From NCBI RefSeq assembly GCF_937468385.1, contig NZ_CALBWS010000005.1:103284-167283 (forward strand): a DNA stretch of 64,000 nt. The letters run 5' to 3'. The DNA comes from Neobacillus rhizosphaerae (GTDB lineage: Bacteria; Bacillota; Bacilli; Bacillales; Cytobacillaceae). A program made the translations under genes and the position numbers. The notes beneath the pieces were generated by a model that was not told the origin of the DNA, did not search any database, and saw only the letters and a list, made by a program, of their open reading frames with translations. Within the stretch, counting starts at the first letter, position 1; each line of letters opens with the position of its first letter. Shown here piece by piece: positions 27,413 through 35,971 of the stretch.

Positions 27413-29092
27413 TTATTGATCGAAAAACTTTACCAATCCATTAAGCAATCCAGTGCAGATTTTGTTTTGATAGCTGTCGCTCACCAGGTTTGCTCTTTCT
27501 TTATCGTTTGAGATAAAACCAATTTCCACCAAGACGGCTGGTGCTTGATTGCCTCTGATTACCCGGAAGCTTTCATCTTTCACGCCCCTGGAAACAGCAC
27601 CTGTGGATTTAATGATTTCATCTTGGAGGTACGCTGCAAGCTTTTTGCTTTCTGCCGGCATGACCCCATCCTTAGAATTATGATAGGTTTCAATTCCTTG
27701 CGCGCTTGTACCATCAGCCGAATTTACGTGAATACTGATAAACGCATCTGGTTTTATCGAATTTGAGAATTCCACCCTACCATCCAGGGAGATGAATTCA
27801 TCCTTGCTCCTGGTTAAATAAACAGTGGCACCACGGGTTTTGAGAAGTTCAGCAAATTTAAGGCTTACCTGCAAGTTGATGGTTTTTTCGAGAACACCCG
27901 CTGCCCCGGCACCGCTGTCATAGCCGCCATGTCCGGGATCTAATACTATCGTTTTTCCTGCTAACCCCTTAGATGTAGTAGGAATCCAGACACCACTATC
28001 CGAGAAAAAGTATTCCTTGCCATTCACGGTAATCAAGCCTGTCTGCATGACCCCATTTGTATCGGAATAATACCAATTTCCCTTATCCTGGAACCAACCT
28101 GTTGTCACCGCCCCTGAAGGATTTAAGTAATACCACTTATCTCCGTCCAGCAGCCAACCCTTTTGGAGCACACCTGTATCATTTGCATAAAATTTATTAG
28201 TGTCGATTGTAAACCAGCCACCTGTATAGAGAACCCCTTCATTATTGAAAAAGTATGCTTTGCCCTCTATCGTGGCCATTCCTGTGGTTAGTGCTCCACC
28301 GCTATCGAAAAAGTATCTATTACCTTGTTCATTATACCAACCCGTTAGCATGACTCCGTTTTGATCTAAAAGGTATTTTTTCTCCTTGTCAGTCAGCCAA
28401 CCAGTTTGAATGATCCCTTCATTATCAGAAAAATACCAATTTCCATTGATTTTCCCCCAGCCGTAGACTAAGGTGCCATCTGTGTTAAATAAATACTTTT
28501 TTTCGATAATATTAAAACTGCCTGTTGCGGCTGATCCATCGCTTTTAAAATAATATTTTTTACCATTTAATTCCATCCATTGCTCCGCTTGCATGATCCC
28601 TGAACTATTAAAATAGTAAATTTTCGAAGCAAGTGTTGAGAGACCAATACTCCTCTCTCCGCTAGCTTTTAGAAAGTACCAGTTTGAATCAAGCATAATC
28701 CAACCTGTTCTCATCGAACCATCTGCCTGGAGGTAATACCATTGGTTTTTGGTGTTAAGCCATCCTGTTTTCATTGAACCATCAGCCTGGAGGTAATACC
28801 ATTTGTTTTTGGTGCTAAGCCAGCCTGTTCTCATCGAGCCATCTGCTAGCAGATAGTACCATTTACCTTTTTGATTGAGCCACCCAGTCTGCATGGCCCC
28901 CTTGGCATCCATGTAATACCACTTATTCCTTATGTAGAGCCAGCCTTTTGCAGTCGTATTATTTTTGTAAAAATACCACTTGCCTTTTTCAAGTTTCCAT
29001 CCTGTTGTGGCAGCATTGGAATGCGCAGCACCAAGTCCTATGCCTAATAGTAAAATAGTAAAGATCGATAATAGTAAAATTTTCTTTTTCAA
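27413..29092 (-). CDS. Secreted N-acetylmuramoyl-L-alanine amidase (Amidase_3) with wall-binding repeats
   Basis: The 559-residue protein has a signal peptide (basic start, hydrophobic core, cleavage near AHSNAA), about 17 tandem GW-type wall-binding repeats of 20 residues (pattern TGWL...KWYYLxADGSM), and a C-terminal zinc amidase domain. The domain shows DPGHGGYDSGAG, the Glu in GVLEKTINL, SIHVNS and the catalytic Glu of LVEIGFISN. It cleaves the bond between MurNAc and L-Ala in peptidoglycan. The binding repeats near the N-terminus are almost identical in DNA, so repeat number may vary. It is monocistronic. Confidence 0.92.
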   Translation of the reverse strand: MKKKILLLSIFTILLLGIGLGAAHSNAATTGWKLEKGKWYFYKNNTTAKGWLYIRNKWYYMDAKGAMQTGWLNQKGKWYYLLADGSMRTGWLSTKNKWYYLQADGSMKTGWLNTKNQWYYLQADGSMRTGWIMLDSNWYFLKASGERSIGLSTLASKIYYFNSSGIMQAEQWMELNGKKYYFKSDGSAATGSFNIIEKKYLFNTDGTLVYGWGKINGNWYFSDNEGIIQTGWLTDKEKKYLLDQNGVMLTGWYNEQGNRYFFDSGGALTTGMATIEGKAYFFNNEGVLYTGGWFTIDTNKFYANDTGVLQKGWLLDGDKWYYLNPSGAVTTGWFQDKGNWYYSDTNGVMQTGLITVNGKEYFFSDSGVWIPTTSKGLAGKTIVLDPGHGGYDSGAGAAGVLEKTINLQVSLKFAELLKTRGATVYLTRSKDEFISLDGRVEFSNSIKPDAFISIHVNSADGTSAQGIETYHNSKDGVMPAESKKLAAYLQDEIIKSTGAVSRGVKDESFRVIRGNQAPAVLVEIGFISNDKERANLVSDSYQNKICTGLLNGLVKFFDQ

Positions 29093-29648
29093 AGCTAAAT
29101 TCCTTTCATGCCTATATATTTAACTCTAAAGAGTCGGTACAACCTAATAAGAAGGTTGCGGGGCTTCCAATAATAGGATTTCTTCACGCTCCTTTCTATC
29201 AACCTTACCCAATACTTTCAGGTACATCCTTAATTTGTTAATTTAATAGTAACCTGCATTTTCCATTATGTGAAGGGAAAATCGACAATCTTTTTTCTGT
29301 CTTAGGGGTAGAAACCTTTATTAATGAGTGTTTAGGGGATTTAATCAATCAATTGGTTAAGACAGAAATATGGAAAATATGGTCGAGGAATGTACTTTGT
29401 TAGGATATAATGAGTATTTTGTCGTTTAAGAAGACGATTAGTCGACAATCTTCTTCCAAGTGTAACGAAAAAACACCTTTATTAAAAGGGTCAAATGGCA
29501 GATTTTATGAAACGTTTGATTAGGAAAAACATCACTGAAATCGAGTTAAAACTTGTATTTTTTTCAAAAAATAATTGGGCAGGCACCTTTTTTGCACGTG
29601 AACCATAGGATATTCATAAGTATAAAATAGGGAGATGAGAGCCTAGGT
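29093..29648. other. Gene-free 556-bp region between divergent genes
   Basis: This region separates the divergent amidase and ferritin-like genes and should hold both promoters. A small hairpin, CAACCT-AATAAGA-AGGTTG, lies near 29135-29155 in the amidase leader, and the stretch up to 29240 has unusual GC-rich islands (GCGGGGCTTCC). This could be a structured leader, but no known riboswitch class was recognised. Nothing else was seen. Confidence 0.4.
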
Positions 29649-30095
29649 ATGTATCCGTATTCAAATTACTATGATGCTTTAAATAGGCAGCCGAATAAGT
29701 TGATAAATGATATTGAAAAAGCAATTAACGGAGAGTATAGTGCGATAAATTGTTATGCTAAAATAGCAAAACTAGCCAGAAGAGAAAATGAGCGAAAACA
29801 AATTCTTGAGATTCGCCAAGATGAAATCAAGCATTTTCAACAATTTGGACAGATTTATACCAGTCTGACTGGTAGCCAGCCACAACCCAAAATCACTGAG
29901 CAATGTCCTGATGTTTATTTGGATGGGTTGGAATTTGCGCTTAAGGATGAGCAAAAAACGGTTGACTTTTACTTAGAAATTGCTGATTCCGCAACCGACG
30001 CATATATAAAAGAAACTTTTCGAAGGGCGGCTGCCGATGAGCAAAATCATGCGGTATGGTTTCTGTATTATTTTTCAAAAGCGAAAAAAACGTAG
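29649..30095 (+). CDS. Ferritin-like/rubrerythrin-type di-iron domain protein
   Basis: The 148-residue helical protein has two halves with di-iron ligand patterns: INGEYSAINCYAKIA and DEIKHFQQF in the first, and LKDEQKTVDFYLEIA and DEQNHAVWF in the second, as in rubrerythrin-like ferritins of Bacillus spores and vegetative cells. The rubredoxin tail is absent. An N-terminal Tyr/Asn-rich piece (MYPYSNYYDALN) resembles spore-coat-associated proteins, but that link is weak. It may store iron or reduce peroxide. Monocistronic with its own terminator. Confidence 0.8.
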   Translation: MYPYSNYYDALNRQPNKLINDIEKAINGEYSAINCYAKIAKLARRENERKQILEIRQDEIKHFQQFGQIYTSLTGSQPQPKITEQCPDVYLDGLEFALKDEQKTVDFYLEIADSATDAYIKETFRRAAADEQNHAVWFLYYFSKAKKT

Positions 30096-30124
30096 AAAAG
30101 GATGGGCAAACCCATCTTTTTCTG
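30093..30124 (+). terminator. Terminator of the ferritin-like gene
   Basis: AGAAAAGGATGGG and CCCATCTTTTTCT form a 13-base stem with a CAAA loop that contains its own T-run, directly behind the stop codon. Confidence 0.85.
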
Positions 30125-30231
30125 CGTTATTGAGAGTATGAATGAATGTTCCTAAAATAATCAGGGACATTCATAATATGAACGTGGATTTAATGAAGAA
30201 GTTCAGTACGTGGATGGGCAAAATAGTGAGA

Positions 30232-30513
30232 CTAGTCATCGCCGTCTCCACCTGAGACACTGCCCCCGTCAGAGTCCCTGATCCAGGAAGAATTTTCTGC
30301 CTCGCTAGCCGAGTCCCTATAATAATCATGATGATGCTCATCTTGGCTAGCAGCATTTTTACCTTTTTTTTTAAGAGAAGGAAGAATAAAAAAGGCTGCA
30401 ATAATGGCTAAGGTACCGAAGAACTCCTGTAATCCAAATATTAGATAAATGCCATAAACGAGAAGGAGAGCACCAATCATCCATTGAATGACTCTAACAA
30501 TCTTCAGAGACAT
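30232..30513 (-). CDS. Small two-helix membrane protein with acidic Gly-rich tail
   Basis: From ATG 30513 the gene encodes 93 residues. Two hydrophobic helices (about 8-24 and 29-43) are followed by a basic stretch (LKKKGK), a His/Asp segment (DEHHHDYYRDS) and a Gly/Asp-rich end (DGGSVSGGDGDD). AGGGGG lies very close to the ATG, so TTG 30528 is an alternative start. The tail could bind metal, but no family is recognised. Confidence 0.65.
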   Translation of the reverse strand: MSLKIVRVIQWMIGALLLVYGIYLIFGLQEFFGTLAIIAAFFILPSLKKKGKNAASQDEHHHDYYRDSASEAENSSWIRDSDGGSVSGGDGDD

Positions 30514-30618
30514 ACCCCCTATACACAAAGTAAGAAAATAAAGCCATATATAATAAATATTAAGCCCCTGGAGTTTTTATACATAGTTTGGATGTCATCT
30601 TAGGTAAGGAGTCAGTAG

Positions 30619-30631
30619 GGTGTCAGGCACC
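30619..30631. repeat. REP-like palindrome upstream of the RAYT gene
   Basis: An exact GGTGTCAGGCACC, followed by a degraded GTGTACATTTGTCC and a GTGGAC box, 280 bp before the transposase. Confidence 0.75.
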
Positions 30632-30909
30632 GTCTGTGTACATTTGTCCTTCTGTGGTGGACAAAATGGTTTTGTTGGAGTTTAGGATTGGGGAGAGGGG
30701 TTTCGTTATTTTTTTTGGAGATTTGTACAGGATTTTTGGGGAAGATGTCGAATGGTATAAATGAGTTCAATTTTCTTTTTTTACCATTTTCCCCTAGATT
30801 TTCTCCACCTTTTTGGTAGACAGTGGTTTCACATACCTCTCTCGCTCAAATTTATTTCCCAACCCTACCAACCCAATATTTACTATAATTAAATAAGGAG
30901 TGATTGCAC

Positions 30910-31524
30910 ATGGTTCGCAAGGTACGTACTTGGTTTGAAGGGGCGAAGTATCATGTTACCAGCCGAGGAATTAGGAGAAGTTCGCTATTTTTCGAGGATG
31001 AAGATTACAAGAGGTACCTGTCATTAATAGAAGAGACAAGAGATCGATACCCCTTTATTCTCCACACTTACTGCTTAATGACCAATCATACCCATCTGCA
31101 GCTCGAAACACTAAAAACCCCACTAAGTACCATCATGAAAAACCTCAACACGAAATTTGCCAAGTATGTTAACAAAAAGTACGAATTCTCAGGACATGTT
31201 TTTGATAAACGGTACGGAGCTGAGCTGCTTAATTCCCCTGAATATGAGATAGACGTAAGCAAGTATATTCATTTAAATCCAGTGGCGGCTGGGATGGCAG
31301 CGGAGCCTGAGGATTATCCTTGGAGCAGCTATCGTGCTTATCTCTACGGCGAAGGTGAAGCGAACCCTCATATTGACACCAAACCAATCCTCTCCTTTTT
31401 CCCTGAACCACATCCCTATAATTATCAGCAATATTTGAAATCCTTAGTAACGGACAAGTTTTTTTGGGAGGATGGAAAAATCATTAAGCGCGAAGGGGTG
31501 TGGTTTCCATGTGGGCTCGAGTAA
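30910..31524 (+). CDS. REP-associated tyrosine transposase (Y1/HUH, RAYT family)
   Basis: The 204-residue protein has the Y1 transposase layout: YHVTSRGIRRSSLFF near the start, the metal-binding HUH-type MTNHTHLQLE, and the KYIHLNPVAAGM segment that holds the catalytic Tyr in RAYTs, followed by WSSYRAY. It should nick single-stranded DNA at REP-type hairpins. AAGGAG precedes ATG 30910 (TTG 30904 is in frame but too close). It is flanked by copies of the GGTGTCAGGCACC palindrome at 30619 and 33008 and has no IS200-type ends. Its last 16 bases overlap the next gene. Confidence 0.88.
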   Translation: MVRKVRTWFEGAKYHVTSRGIRRSSLFFEDEDYKRYLSLIEETRDRYPFILHTYCLMTNHTHLQLETLKTPLSTIMKNLNTKFAKYVNKKYEFSGHVFDKRYGAELLNSPEYEIDVSKYIHLNPVAAGMAAEPEDYPWSSYRAYLYGEGEANPHIDTKPILSFFPEPHPYNYQQYLKSLVTDKFFWEDGKIIKREGVWFPCGLE

Positions 31525-33005
31525 CGAGTATTGGTTTAAAGGGGATGGAAGGCTACCGAGTAAATGTGGAGGTAGGGACATTTGTGGGGAATGATTCATT
31601 TAAAATTGTCGGTTTGCCCGATGCAGCTGTGAAAGAGTCAAAGGAAAGAATTATTGCAGCACTTAGTTTATTAGGTTATGTCCTATCAGGTAACAAAATT
31701 ATCATTAATCTTTCGCCAGCGGACCAAAAGAAAATCGGGCCGATGTTTGATTTTCCGATGGCAATCGGTTTGCTCCTGAGTTTGCATGAGGTAGAAGCAA
31801 TGATTCCTGCTGATACTGGTTTTCTGGGGGCGTTGTCCTTGGACGGTTCTGTGCAGCCTGTTGAGGGGCTGCTGCCTGCCGTGCTTGCAGCCAAGAGGCA
31901 AGGAATCCGGAGACTTTATATCCCTTTAGATGAACATCTTCCTGCTTTCGATATCGAAGGGTTAGAAATTATCTATGTTTCTTCATTAAAAGATGTCATC
32001 GGCCATCTTACAGGTCAATGGAATCCTTCTATTTTTAAAAAAATTGAAGTAGATAGAGAATGCGAAAATAATAGATATTTAGATTTTCAACAAATCATCG
32101 GCCATGCCGGTGCCAAATATGCACTAGAGGTAGCTGCTGCTGGAGAACATCATGTTTTGTTGACGGGCCCTCCCGGTTGTGGAAAAAGCTTATTAGCTGA
32201 AAGTTTTCCGTCCATTTTTCCGCTATTAACAAAAGAAGCGCAGCTTGAGGTACTCAGCTTGTATCAATTAAGCCGAAACGCTTACTCACAAAGTCAATTG
32301 CCCCCATATCGGAGTCCTCATCATTCCGCCTCAGGTGTTGCCATAATTGGAGGAGGCCAATACCCGAAGCCGGGCGAAATCTCGCTTGCCCACCGAGGTG
32401 TTTTATTTCTTGATGAAATCGGGGAATTTTCGAAAAAAACATTAGATATGCTGCGGCAGCCGTTAGAAAATGGTTCGATCACGATTAGCCGCACACATGC
32501 CTCGATTACTTATCCCGCTTCCTTTGTGTTGATTGCTGCGATGAATCCATGCCCCTGCGGATATGCGGGCTCGAATGCACATTATTGTACGTACTCACCT
32601 AAGCAAATTCTCTCTTATCAAAATAGACTCTCAGGCCCGCTGAGGGATCGATTTGATATTAATCTCAAATTAAGCCCAATAGACTTAAATGCTGCCAGGA
32701 TGGCGCTGCAGGGGGAACTGTCAAAAATAGTGCAGGAAAGAGTAAAGGAGGCGAGGGAAAGGCAGTACGACCGCTATGGTCAGGAGGTTTGTAACAGCCG
32801 TGTCTCCTATGAAGTCCTATTGAGAACGAATCCTTTGTCCGACGCACAACAATCATTCATACAGCAACTGGCGATTAAGAATACTTGGAGCAACCGCACC
32901 CAAATCAAAATCATCCGCCTCGCCCGTACCATCTCAGACCTCCAAGCAAGCCCTGCTATCACCGACCAAAGCATAAGCCAGGCAATCAAGCTGAATACAG
33001 TGTAA
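31509..33005 (+). CDS. comM: YifB/ComM-family AAA+ ATPase (Mg-chelatase-like)
   Basis: From ATG 31509 the product has 498 residues: an N-terminal ChlI/Lon-type domain (FKIVGLPDAAVKESKERI), a AAA+ core with Walker A GPPGCGKS and Walker B LFLDEIGEF, a Cys-rich loop (NPCPCGYAGS with HYCTYS), and the Mg-chelatase C-terminal domain (RAxRTISDLQ type). In Gram-negative bacteria ComM is a branch-migration helicase that helps integrate transforming DNA; the role in Bacillus is unproven. It overlaps the RAYT gene and may be co-transcribed with it. Confidence 0.88.
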   Translation: MWARVTSIGLKGMEGYRVNVEVGTFVGNDSFKIVGLPDAAVKESKERIIAALSLLGYVLSGNKIIINLSPADQKKIGPMFDFPMAIGLLLSLHEVEAMIPADTGFLGALSLDGSVQPVEGLLPAVLAAKRQGIRRLYIPLDEHLPAFDIEGLEIIYVSSLKDVIGHLTGQWNPSIFKKIEVDRECENNRYLDFQQIIGHAGAKYALEVAAAGEHHVLLTGPPGCGKSLLAESFPSIFPLLTKEAQLEVLSLYQLSRNAYSQSQLPPYRSPHHSASGVAIIGGGQYPKPGEISLAHRGVLFLDEIGEFSKKTLDMLRQPLENGSITISRTHASITYPASFVLIAAMNPCPCGYAGSNAHYCTYSPKQILSYQNRLSGPLRDRFDINLKLSPIDLNAARMALQGELSKIVQERVKEARERQYDRYGQEVCNSRVSYEVLLRTNPLSDAQQSFIQQLAIKNTWSNRTQIKIIRLARTISDLQASPAITDQSISQAIKLNTV

Positions 33006-33007
33006 AG

Positions 33008-33050
33008 GGTGTCAGGCACCCTTCGTGGACACTGTCCTCGTGGGATGGAC
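33008..33050. repeat. REP-like element downstream of comM
   Basis: GGTGTCAGGCACC (33008-33020), then CTTCGTGGACACTGTCC and a GGAC box, three bases after the comM stop codon. Confidence 0.75.
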
Positions 33051-33126
33051 AATCAGGTGGTGCATGTTTTTTGGGGGTAAGTGACAATCAGTGGGGGGTG
33101 GAAAAGATTTGGCACTGATTGAATTG

Positions 33127-34782
33127 TCACTTTATTAATGTGACTTTCCGCCCTAATTGGGCCCCTTCATTCGGGAGCTTTGACGTTGAAGCCTGAAGCT
33201 GCTTTAGTTCGTATGTGACAACCTGATAAAGAAGGTTAGTCATTTTTTCTAAAGTCGCGGTGGAATAATCGCCGATGCAAGCAATTTGCATCCAGTTTCG
33301 CTGCCGGAGGTACTCGCTCTCAAAGTGTAACAGGTAACCATTGTAATGAAGAACTCTCCCGATTTCATAAGATGAGACAGCTTTGGGCAGTGCAATGGTT
33401 AGAATCATAGGAGAATTATTCTCATTGCTTGTAATCAAATGATAGCCAGAATGTTTAAGGTTATTTCTCAACCATTGATGCGTTTCACTAATCTTTCTAT
33501 ATGTTTCGCTCGTCATGTTTTCTACTGCCACTAGCAGCGCTTCAATAAAGTTGGACGAATGAGAAAACGGGATACTGTCCGTGACCATATAGACACCCAA
33601 ATCAATGTATTTTGGAAGGGCAGGGGACGGAGCAACCTGGTGATGATGAAAGACGAAGGACAACCCAGTGAACGCACGCAACGCTTTCCCGCTAACGCCG
33701 GTTGCTAAAAATACCCCCGATAAATCCAACTCCACCGCGCCAATGGAACTGATACAATCAAGACAAAGCTTAAGGCCGTACTCTTCCGCAATCCTCTTGA
33801 GGAGCGTCAGATCATTTAGCATGCCGGTGGATGTCTCACTATGCACAGCCCAAATCCATGTCGACTTGTTTGATAATTTTTCAACAATTTCTTCCTTTAA
33901 GAAAGCTTGCCCCCATTCTTTTTCCAATACATCGAAGCTAAGTCCCTGACGCTGCGCTTGTTCTACTATGCGGGTGCCAAACTCACCATTAGCCAATATG
34001 AGTCCTCTGCCTTTTATTAATGAAAGCTGGGCAGCCACGACTTCATTTGCGAGTGTGCCTGAACCTAGTAAAACCTGGACATACTGGGAGTTCGTTAAGT
34101 CGCATAGCAGATCCCTGATCCTGTGTAGTTTTTCGCGGAAGCCTTTAGTTCGATGGGAGTAGGGGCGGCCCATTAGTGCAGCGCGAACTCCGTCAGAGAT
34201 TTGAACGGGCCCTGGTAAAAACGGTATCGCTGGATGAAGAATTCTACCTGCAAGCGATGCTTCAAATGTTTCTTTCGTTAAATACATGGGTTGAAAAAGG
34301 GCCTCTTCTGTACCGGTCAGCTGGGCAAATGGCTGGAAGCCCATTTGATTATATAGCTTTAATTGACGGACCGTTCCAGAGATAACAGCGACATCATACC
34401 CCTTTTCCAAACAATATTGAGCTAAAAATTGCGCAAGCCCAACAAAGACCCGCCCATTTCGAAATTCTTTTTTGACTGCCAGAAGCCTAACCTCGCAAGG
34501 GCGATTTACTATAATAGGGAGTGATTCTTCAATAGCACCAATTTTCCGGTCAAGCGAAAACGGACGGTTATCGCGAACAGCAACCATACCGATAAGCTCG
34601 TCATCTTTGATGCAAATGATGTATGTATTTTCATGGTGGAAAGGATCCACCAATTTTTTTAGCTCATTTTTTTCATGCTGAGGAATTTCTTCTGAAAAAG
34701 TTTGATAGTTTAATTGATGAATTCGTTCAAATTCGTTACAGCTTGTTGCAATTTTAAAAAAATACCCATGATTATTGTCCAC
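33127..34782 (-). CDS. GNAT acyltransferase - class V aminotransferase fusion protein
   Basis: The 551-residue protein joins two catalytic folds. Residues 1-165 look like a GNAT N-acyltransferase (CEVRLLAVKKEFRNGRVFVGLA, then VISGTVRQLKLYNQMGF). Residues about 180-530 look like a fold-type I class V aminotransferase (FLPGPVQISDGVRAAL, LLGSGTLANEVVAA, WAVHSETSTGMLNDL, CLDCISSIGAVELDL, and a candidate PLP-binding Lys in GVSGKALRAF), close to serine-pyruvate or phosphonate transaminases. It starts at GTG inside the end of a PlsY-like gene. An enzyme that makes and acylates an amino compound for a lipid is a reasonable guess, but it is only inference. Confidence 0.8.
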   Translation of the reverse strand: MDNNHGYFFKIATSCNEFERIHQLNYQTFSEEIPQHEKNELKKLVDPFHHENTYIICIKDDELIGMVAVRDNRPFSLDRKIGAIEESLPIIVNRPCEVRLLAVKKEFRNGRVFVGLAQFLAQYCLEKGYDVAVISGTVRQLKLYNQMGFQPFAQLTGTEEALFQPMYLTKETFEASLAGRILHPAIPFLPGPVQISDGVRAALMGRPYSHRTKGFREKLHRIRDLLCDLTNSQYVQVLLGSGTLANEVVAAQLSLIKGRGLILANGEFGTRIVEQAQRQGLSFDVLEKEWGQAFLKEEIVEKLSNKSTWIWAVHSETSTGMLNDLTLLKRIAEEYGLKLCLDCISSIGAVELDLSGVFLATGVSGKALRAFTGLSFVFHHHQVAPSPALPKYIDLGVYMVTDSIPFSHSSNFIEALLVAVENMTSETYRKISETHQWLRNNLKHSGYHLITSNENNSPMILTIALPKAVSSYEIGRVLHYNGYLLHFESEYLRQRNWMQIACIGDYSTATLEKMTNLLYQVVTYELKQLQASTSKLPNEGAQLGRKVTLIK

Positions 34783-35350
34783 GATCCTTCAGCCTTTCCT
34801 TGATATTTTCAGAATGTGTTAGAAAAATGACTACGATAATGGCGAGTGCCATTACACAGGTTATCCAATTATATGGCTTGAAAAATAGAAATATTGGAAT
34901 GGCGAGGAACGCTCCTAACCCTGCAAAGGTAAAGCTTTTGGTAAATGGATAAAGGGCGAAAAATCCCACCAGGATTATGGGAATTAGCAGTGGATCGAAG
35001 TAAATCATCCCGCCAATAAAAGTGGAGATTCCTTTCCCACCCTTGAACTTCAATGCAACTGGTTTTATATGTCCAAGAATCGCCATACCTAGTCCAAACA
35101 ATTGTATATACTCAGGAAAGTGAAGATAGCGGGCGATGAGAATAACGCTCACACCTTTTAATGCATCGCCAAGAAAAATGATAACGAACGCTTTCTTTCC
35201 ATGAAGTCGACCGGCATTGCGAGCCCCGACATTCCCGCTTCCATGAAGGCGAATATCCTTGTGATACAGGGCTTTTGTAACCAGATACCCAAACATGATA
35301 TTGCCAATTAAATAGGAAAGAACAACATACAACCATATCACTTGATTCAC
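34772..35350 (-). CDS. PlsY-like acyl-phosphate glycerol-3-phosphate acyltransferase, probable paralogue
   Basis: The 192-residue membrane protein has five hydrophobic helices and the PlsY motifs SGNVGARNAGR (motif 1 type), FKGGKGIST (motif 2) and a C-terminal THSENIKERLKDR. PlsY moves an acyl group from acyl-phosphate to glycerol-3-phosphate. The usual Bacillus plsY sits beside parE, so this copy, paired with a GNAT-aminotransferase fusion, is probably a specialised paralogue. GTG 35350 or GTG 35341 (better spaced to GGCGGTG) may start it. Its stop codon overlaps the next gene by 11 bp. Confidence 0.82.
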   Translation of the reverse strand: MNQVIWLYVVLSYLIGNIMFGYLVTKALYHKDIRLHGSGNVGARNAGRLHGKKAFVIIFLGDALKGVSVILIARYLHFPEYIQLFGLGMAILGHIKPVALKFKGGKGISTFIGGMIYFDPLLIPIILVGFFALYPFTKSFTFAGLGAFLAIPIFLFFKPYNWITCVMALAIIVVIFLTHSENIKERLKDRGQ

Positions 35351-35531
35351 CGCCTAGGAAGAGGTAGAAATTATTATTGGTTCCTCTTAGAATGTTTGTT
35401 AAGATTTTACCATAGAGTCATAAATTTACTTTGCAAACTTAATTCCATTTTGAGGTGAAATGAGTTTGATTTCAATGGAAACTTTACTAGAATTCGAGAA
35501 ACGAAAAAAAAGATAAGATTACTTCATGTCT

Positions 35532-35650
35532 CGTTCACCATCGAGATACCCGGATTTTTCAATACTCATTCACCATCGAGATACCCGGATTTTTCAATAC
35601 TCATTCACCATCGAGATACCCGGATTTTTCAATACTCATTCACCAGCGAT
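35532..35650. repeat. 35-bp tandem repeat, three full copies plus part
   Basis: The unit TTCACCATCGAGATACCCGG plus a TTTTTCAATACTCA spacer occurs three times with a period of exactly 35 bp; a fourth, diverged start (CATTCACCAGCGAT) follows. The period is not a multiple of three, so it is not coding. Confidence 0.9.
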
Positions 35651-35699
35651 CTATACAAAGAAACATTTAAACCGTTACAATACTTTAATGATTATTTTT

Positions 35700-35712
35700 G
35701 GTGTCAGGCACC
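35700..35712. repeat. REP-like palindrome copy
   Basis: Exact GGTGTCAGGCACC, without the GTGGAC partner. Confidence 0.7.
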
Positions 35713-35855
35713 ATGGATAAATTCTACTTCTATATAAAACTGATCTCGAAGAGTGGCTTTTCATGTTGTCATAAAAATTAACGGGTGTAATTTTTAAAAT
35801 ATTTAAAAAAATCTTGCGCTCATTTACGAGTGATGATAGAATCGAAATATAAAAT

Positions 35856-35942
35856 CTAAACGTTTACATTTTTAATTAAAGGCACAAACCATTTTTTCCT
35901 TTAAAAAAAGAACTTAGGTAAAGAAAATCTAAACGTTTACAT
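35856..35942 (+). promoter_or_regulatory. rbs operon control region with two RbsR/cre-like operators
   Basis: CTAAACGTTTACAT occurs at 35856-35869 and again at 35929-35942, 73 bp apart (about seven helical turns). It has the central CG of LacI-family operators and is one base from the cre consensus, so RbsR, CcpA or both may bind. Looping between the sites is possible. Confidence 0.7.
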
Positions 35943-35971
35943 ATTATTAGCTGAATTTAGGAGTTTTTTAC

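Noticed and set aside
29093..29240. c-di-AMP or other riboswitch before the Amidase_3 gene
   Set aside because: Such genes often have a riboswitch, and there is a small hairpin, but I could not match the conserved cores of any known class.
29490..29609. 37-aa ORF starting MADFMKRLIRK
   Set aside because: The site AAAGGG is only marginal and the 3' part runs through a REP fragment; not enough support.
35532..35650. Possible CRISPR array
   Set aside because: Period 35 bp with the whole unit repeated, so there are no unique spacers, and no cas genes lie nearby. The same holds for the 21-bp and 52-bp arrays.
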